From positions 1-24,693 of the forward strand of contig DASXRC010000071.1 in assembly GCA_036506795.1 (NCBI GenBank): a DNA stretch of 24,693 nt, read 5' to 3'. The notes under the pieces were generated by a model that had not been told where the DNA came from, did no database searches, and saw only the letters and a list, made by a program, of their open reading frames with translations. A program made the translations under genes and the position numbers. Each line of letters begins with the position of its first letter. The first letter of the stretch is position 1. Shown one piece after another: positions 21,876 through 24,693 of the stretch. The stretch comes from DASXRC01 sp036506795. GTDB lineage: Bacteria; Actinomycetota; Actinomycetes; Mycobacteriales; Micromonosporaceae.

Positions 21876-22471
21876 GCCCGCTCCGGCGGGCTGGCGGCGG
21901 CGTCCACGGCCCGCGCTGAGGTGTCCGGCGCCGGCTCGTCCGCGACGGGCGAGGCGGGCGCGGCGTCCGGCGGGGACTCCTCGTCGCCGGAGTCGGAGAG
22001 GTCGGCGGACGCGTCCGGGTCGGCATCGGACGTCGCCTCGGCACCGTCGGGCGCGTCGATGGCGGCCGGTGGCTGCCCGGCGTACCCGTCGGTGGGCAAG
22101 GACCCGGCCGGCGCGAGCGCGGCCTCCCGGGCGCGGCGGAGCACCTCCGCGTCGGACATCCGTCCCTCGCGCAACGCAGCGACCTCCGCCTCCAGCACGC
22201 CGATCAGCTCGTCCTTGTAGCCGATGTCGTACGCCGCGCGGCGCAGGGCGGCGTCGACCTGGGCCATGCGGTACCCCCGCCAAGCGGTATCGAAACGGAC
22301 ATCGTCGATATCTCGCTCCGCCAGCGGACGCGTGCCCGGCAGCGGGGTCGCCCGACTGTCGGGTTCGACCCGACCCAGCCCGGAGTCCGAGCCGGTCACG
22401 AGCACGGCGATGCCGAAGATGACCGCACCGACAACCAACGCCGCGACGAGTGCGAGCAGATACTGGCCCAT
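21872..22471 (-). CDS. membrane-anchored DivIVA-domain protein
   Basis: A 199-residue protein. One N-terminal membrane helix (about 5-26, LLALVAALVVGAVIFGIAVLV) is followed by a short DivIVA-type segment at about 55-98: DIDDVRFDTAWRGYRMAQVD, then LRRAAYDIGYKDELIGVLEAEV. That is the helical hairpin motif used by DivIVA/Wag31 proteins for membrane curvature and polar growth. The rest is acidic and rich in Ala, Pro, Asp and Ser, probably disordered. It lacks the long coiled coil of true DivIVA. A similar small protein (Rv1209, as recalled) lies between folP2 and tag in M. tuberculosis. The stop overlaps the SRPBCC start by 4 nt. It is divergent from the folP-like gene (82 nt). A role in cell-pole or wall growth is inference. 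Confidence 0.88.
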   Translation of the reverse strand: MGQYLLALVAALVVGAVIFGIAVLVTGSDSGLGRVEPDSRATPLPGTRPLAERDIDDVRFDTAWRGYRMAQVDAALRRAAYDIGYKDELIGVLEAEVAALREGRMSDAEVLRRAREAALAPAGSLPTDGYAGQPPAAIDAPDGAEATSDADPDASADLSDSGDEESPPDAAPASPVADEPAPDTSARAVDAAASPPERA

Positions 22472-22553
22472 GGGGCGATCGTGGCATGGCGGCCCGGGCC
22501 CGGCTAGCGCGCCACCCGCGGACCAACGCCCACCCGCGTCCGGAGAGGAAGCA

Positions 22554-23432
22554 ATGGAACGATCTCAGGGGCCGCTGCGGCTGGGCAGGCGGACGTTTGA
22601 GCCGCGTGAGCTGGCCGTGATGGCGATCGTCAACCGCACTCCGGACTCGTTCTTCGATCGCGGTTCGACATTCGCCGCCGACGCCGCGCTCGGGGCCGTG
22701 GAGCGGGCGGTCGCGGCCGGCGCGGACATCATCGACATCGGCGGCGTCAAGGCCGGACCGGGCGTCGAGGTGGACGAGGCGGAAGAGGTACGCCGCACGG
22801 CCGGCATCGTCGCCGCGGTGCGGGCGGAGTTCCCCGACCTCGTGATCTCCATCGACACGTGGCGGGCCCGAGTGGCCGCGGAGGCGGTGGCCGTCGGCGC
22901 CGACCTGATCAACGACACCTGGGGTGGGCCGGACCCCGGGCTCGCCGAGGTAGCTGCCCGCACGGGCGCCGGGCTCGTGTGCTCGCACGCCGGCGGGCTG
23001 CCGCCGCGGACCCGACCACACCGCGCGGCCTATGCCGACGTGGTTGCGGACGTGATCGCGACCGTGACCGGCCTGGCCGATCGGGCGCTCGACCTGGGCG
23101 TACGCCCGGACGGGATCGTCGTCGACCCAGCGCACGACTTCGGGAAGAACACGCGACACTCACTGGAGGTCACCCGGCGCCTGGACGAGCTCGTGGCCAC
23201 CGGCTGGCCGGTCCTGGTGGCCGTGTCCAACAAGGACTTCGTTGGCGAGACCCTGGACGGGCCCGTCGACGACCGGCTCGAGGGGACGCTCGCCGCGACC
23301 GCGCTGTCGGCGTGGTGTGGAGCCCGGCTGTTCCGCGCACATCAGGTGCGCGAGACGCGACGGGTGCTCGACATGGTGGCGTCGGTGCGTGGCGACCGGC
23401 CGCCCGCCGTGGCCCGCCGGGGGCTGGTTTAG
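22554..23432 (+). CDS. folP2: FolP2-type dihydropteroate synthase homologue
   Basis: A 292-residue TIM-barrel protein of the DHPS family. Seen: VNRTPDSFFDRG (26-37) in place of the usual N-x-T-P-D-S-F-S-D-G-G, IIDIGGVKAGPG (59-70) where true DHPS has D-I-G-G-E-S-T-R-P-G, ISIDTWRA, LINDTWGG, VDPAHDFGKN, and NKDFVGETL near the C-terminus. The loss of E-S-T-R in the second loop, which contacts pterin and p-aminobenzoate in FolP1, is the mark of the actinobacterial FolP2 branch. As I recall, mycobacterial FolP2 was reported not to work as a DHPS, so its reaction is unknown. ATG 22554 has GGAGAGG 5 nt upstream. It is divergent from the DivIVA-domain gene and converges on nuoA (17 nt). Confidence 0.9.
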   Translation: MERSQGPLRLGRRTFEPRELAVMAIVNRTPDSFFDRGSTFAADAALGAVERAVAAGADIIDIGGVKAGPGVEVDEAEEVRRTAGIVAAVRAEFPDLVISIDTWRARVAAEAVAVGADLINDTWGGPDPGLAEVAARTGAGLVCSHAGGLPPRTRPHRAAYADVVADVIATVTGLADRALDLGVRPDGIVVDPAHDFGKNTRHSLEVTRRLDELVATGWPVLVAVSNKDFVGETLDGPVDDRLEGTLAATALSAWCGARLFRAHQVRETRRVLDMVASVRGDRPPAVARRGLV

Positions 23433-23449
23433 GGCCCGACCGCCGGTAT

Positions 23450-23827
23450 TCAGGTCCAGCGCAGGACGCGCTTGCGCCACGCGTACAGGATCCCCAGCGC
23501 GAGCACCGCGACGAAGATGCCCATCTCGACCACTGTGGCGAGGCCGAACCCGGGCCGGTCGAACACCACGGCCCATGGAAACAGGAACACGCTCTCCACG
23601 GCGAAGAGCACATAGAGGTACGCGTACACGTAGTAGCGGATCTGAGCCTGCGCCCAGTCGCCGCCGACCGGGTCGACGCCGCACTCGTACGTGGCGCGCT
23701 TGCCCGGCGGCTCCGCCGGCCGGGCCGGGCGAAGCAGCCGGTTCGCGCCGAACGCGCCGCCGAAGAACGCCGCGCCGACCAGCAGGAGCAGGCCGAGCGT
23801 GGCATACGAGCCGAGGTAGCCGCCCAC
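23450..23827 (-). CDS. nuoA: NADH-quinone oxidoreductase subunit A, orphan copy
   Basis: A 125-residue membrane protein with three helices: about 8-28, 66-88 and 96-116. Between helices 1 and 2 is KRATYECGVDPVGG, the conserved YECG-x-P loop of complex I subunit A. Helix 2 contains YLYVLFAVESVFLFPWAVVF; the Asp of the usual F-D-x-E motif (Asp79 in E. coli numbering, as recalled) is replaced by Ala while the Glu remains. Subunit A belongs to the quinone-side membrane arm. No other nuo gene is in the window, and the next gene downstream is the convergent folP2, so this is a lone gene and not the head of a nuo operon. GTG 23827 follows a TAGGCT box by 6 nt, so it is probably leaderless. Confidence 0.92.
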   Translation of the reverse strand: MGGYLGSYATLGLLLLVGAAFFGGAFGANRLLRPARPAEPPGKRATYECGVDPVGGDWAQAQIRYYVYAYLYVLFAVESVFLFPWAVVFDRPGFGLATVVEMGIFVAVLALGILYAWRKRVLRWT

Positions 23828-23839
23828 GGCCGCAGCCTA
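23828..23839 (-). promoter_or_regulatory. TANNNT -10 box 6 nt before the nuoA GTG
   Basis: On the minus strand TAGGCT (23834-23839) is followed by six bases and GTG 23827, the leaderless geometry; no ribosome site is present. Confidence 0.5.
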
Positions 23840-23925
23840 CTGCGACCGCTGGCGGCTTGACGCGGGGCGGCATACTCGATGGCCCGGCATTCGCGACCGC
23901 GGCCGCCGGGTCGGAGGTGGGGGCA

Positions 23926-24510
23926 ATGAGCGTGCTCGCTCTCGAGCGCCCGCACGGGACCGCCGCCGATGCCGCGGCGACCGCCGCCGACGCCGCGGCC
24001 GTCGAGTTCGACGCCTTCTACCAAGCCAGCTTCGCGGCTCTGCTGACGGTCGCGTACGCGCACACCGGCGACCCGGCCGAGGCCCAGGACCTGTGCCAGG
24101 AGGCGTACTGCCGGGCCTGGCAGCGCTGGTCGGCGGTCGCGCGGTACGACAACCCGGCCGCGTGGGTGAGCCGCGTGGTGGTCAACCTGGCGCGGTCTCG
24201 TTGGCGGCACGCGAAGGTGGTGCACGCGCACGACCGCCGGACGCGGCACTTCGACGTGCCCGGGCTCGGTCCCGACCACGTCGCGATCGTGGCGGCGCTG
24301 CGGGCGCTGCCGGTGGAGCAGCGCCGGGCCGTGGTCCTTCACTACATCCTTGATCTGGCAGTCGCCGACGTTGCCCACGAGATGGGCGCCCCCGCCGGTA
24401 CCGTGAAGTCGTGGCTATACCGCGGGCGGGCCGCCCTCGCGGCCCACCTCGAGGAGATAGACCGACCGGACCGGATGACCTTGCGCACTGGCGGGTCCTA
24501 CTTCCGGTGA
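23926..24510 (+). CDS. ECF sigma factor (SigE-family type of actinobacteria)
   Basis: A 194-residue sigma-70 family protein. The N-terminal ~25 residues are Ala-rich (GTAADAAATAADAAAVEFD). Region 2 follows at about 27-95: FDAFYQASFAALLTVAYAHT, AEAQDLCQEAYCRAWQRWSA and NPAAWVSRVVVNLARSRWR. Region 4 is at about 117-175: AALRALPVEQRRAVVLHYIL and GAPAGTVKSWLYRGRAALAAHL, the last holding the helix-turn-helix that reads the -35. Regions 1 and 3 are absent, as in ECF factors. ATG 23926 has GGAGGT 7 nt upstream. No anti-sigma gene follows; the next gene, 134 nt away, is korA. It is not obviously the stress sigma usually linked to htrA, since it lies 10 kb away in a different context. Confidence 0.9.
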   Translation: MSVLALERPHGTAADAAATAADAAAVEFDAFYQASFAALLTVAYAHTGDPAEAQDLCQEAYCRAWQRWSAVARYDNPAAWVSRVVVNLARSRWRHAKVVHAHDRRTRHFDVPGLGPDHVAIVAALRALPVEQRRAVVLHYILDLAVADVAHEMGAPAGTVKSWLYRGRAALAAHLEEIDRPDRMTLRTGGSYFR

Positions 24511-24523
24511 TGATCTAGCAAAC

Positions 24524-24644
24524 GGTCGGCCCCGCGACAGGGCTGGCCGGGCCTCCCGACGTAGGCTCATGAGGTGTAGGAAGAAGCGGGGCCGGCCCAC
24601 CGCGTGCAACCCGCAGCCGCCGGCCGCCAAGGAGGACAGCACAC
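24524..24644 (+). promoter_or_regulatory. korA leader: long-range inverted repeat, -10 candidate and ribosome site
   Basis: GGTCGGCCCCGC (24524-24535) pairs with 24586-24597 with one mismatch across 50 nt. Inside lies TAGGCT (24562-24567), a possible -10 that would give a leader of about 70 nt. GGAGGA (24631-24636) lies 8 nt before GTG 24645. The first arm may belong to a terminator of the sigma gene. Confidence 0.4.
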
Positions 24645-24693
24645 GTGACCAAGAAGGTCCGTCAACTGGATCGAGTGGTCATCCGATTCGCCG
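24645..24693 (+). CDS. korA: 2-oxoacid:acceptor (ferredoxin) oxidoreductase subunit alpha, 3' end cut by window
   Basis: Only the first 16 codons are visible: GTG, then TKKVRQLDRVVIRFA. The segment QLDRVVIRFA leads, in the KorA family, into a conserved glycine-rich G-D-S-G-D-G motif just past the window end. This start is nearly identical to actinobacterial KorA as I remember it. KorA carries the gamma/alpha part of 2-oxoglutarate:ferredoxin oxidoreductase, which with KorB replaces the usual dehydrogenase complex in part of the TCA cycle. The start is fixed by GGAGGA 8 nt upstream. Identification rests on a short stretch. Confidence 0.75.
   Translation, partial: MTKKVRQLDRVVIRFA

Noticed and set aside
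21876..23159. Upstream extension of the SRPBCC frame to 596 residues
   Set aside because: The added part overlaps the DivIVA gene in another frame and is antisense to folP2. The ATG at 21875 has a ribosome site and an ATGA overlap.
23857..23876. TTGACG and CATACT as a promoter for the sigma gene
   Set aside because: They are 8 nt apart, far from the ~17 nt needed.
1..24693. Mobile element, prophage, CRISPR array or defence island
   Set aside because: No transposase, integrase, phage structural gene, att-like site or regularly spaced repeats were seen; gene content is core actinobacterial.

Overview
The window is very GC-rich actinobacterial chromosome. Third-position G/C bias is strong, GTG starts are common (one TTG), and several start codons lie 6-7 nt behind a TANNNT -10 box with no Shine-Dalgarno, the pattern of leaderless mRNAs. 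Protein families and gene order fit a member of the Micromonosporaceae (Micromonospora/Actinoplanes type); this is inferred from recalled family knowledge, not from a search. I see 30 protein genes (two cut by the window ends), no tRNA or rRNA, no transposase and no CRISPR array. No gene-free stretch exceeds 300 nt.

Layout. (1) 1-5.3 kb: acyl-CoA metabolism: end of a CoA-binding protein, an acyl-CoA dehydrogenase, an SDR, two overlapping DUF4190 membrane proteins, a CitE-like malyl/methylmalyl-CoA lyase and a second SDR. The lyase and dehydrogenase resemble members of the streptomycete ethylmalonyl-CoA gene cluster. (2) 5.3-8.6 kb: an EamA exporter whose C-terminus runs through a dispersed hairpin repeat, an AMMECR1 protein coupled to a small hypothetical gene, and a PhzF-family enzyme. 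(3) 8.6-14 kb: a conserved actinobacterial envelope/metal block: a pore-less MgtE_N-CBS protein coupled to a DUF1003 membrane protein, Mrp, then tatB and htrA on the other strand. (4) 14.1-18.2 kb: an OmpR-type two-component system divergent from htrA, leucyl aminopeptidase and DUF3117. (5) 18.3-20 kb: a PaaX-type repressor coupled to a PaaG-like crotonase, behind a palindromic operator-like sequence. (6) 20-23.4 kb: hypothetical gene, 3-methyladenine glycosylase, SRPBCC protein, DivIVA-domain membrane protein and a FolP2-type dihydropteroate synthase homologue. (7) 23.4-24.7 kb: an orphan nuoA, an ECF sigma factor and the first codons of korA (2-oxoacid:ferredoxin oxidoreductase).

The set folP2 / DivIVA-like / tag / DUF3117 / htrA / tatB / mrp / DUF1003 / MgtE_N-CBS matches, as I remember it, the order of the Mycobacterium tuberculosis Rv1207-Rv1232 region. 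sigE-rseA, gpgS and the glg genes are missing, and a two-component system stands next to htrA. Most of the window is therefore ordinary core genome. The less ordinary items are two 78-nt hairpin repeats (one forming the tail of a transporter gene), a perfect 21-bp inverted repeat, the leaderless start pattern, the MgtE_N-CBS/DUF1003 pair, the FolP2 homologue and the orphan NuoA.
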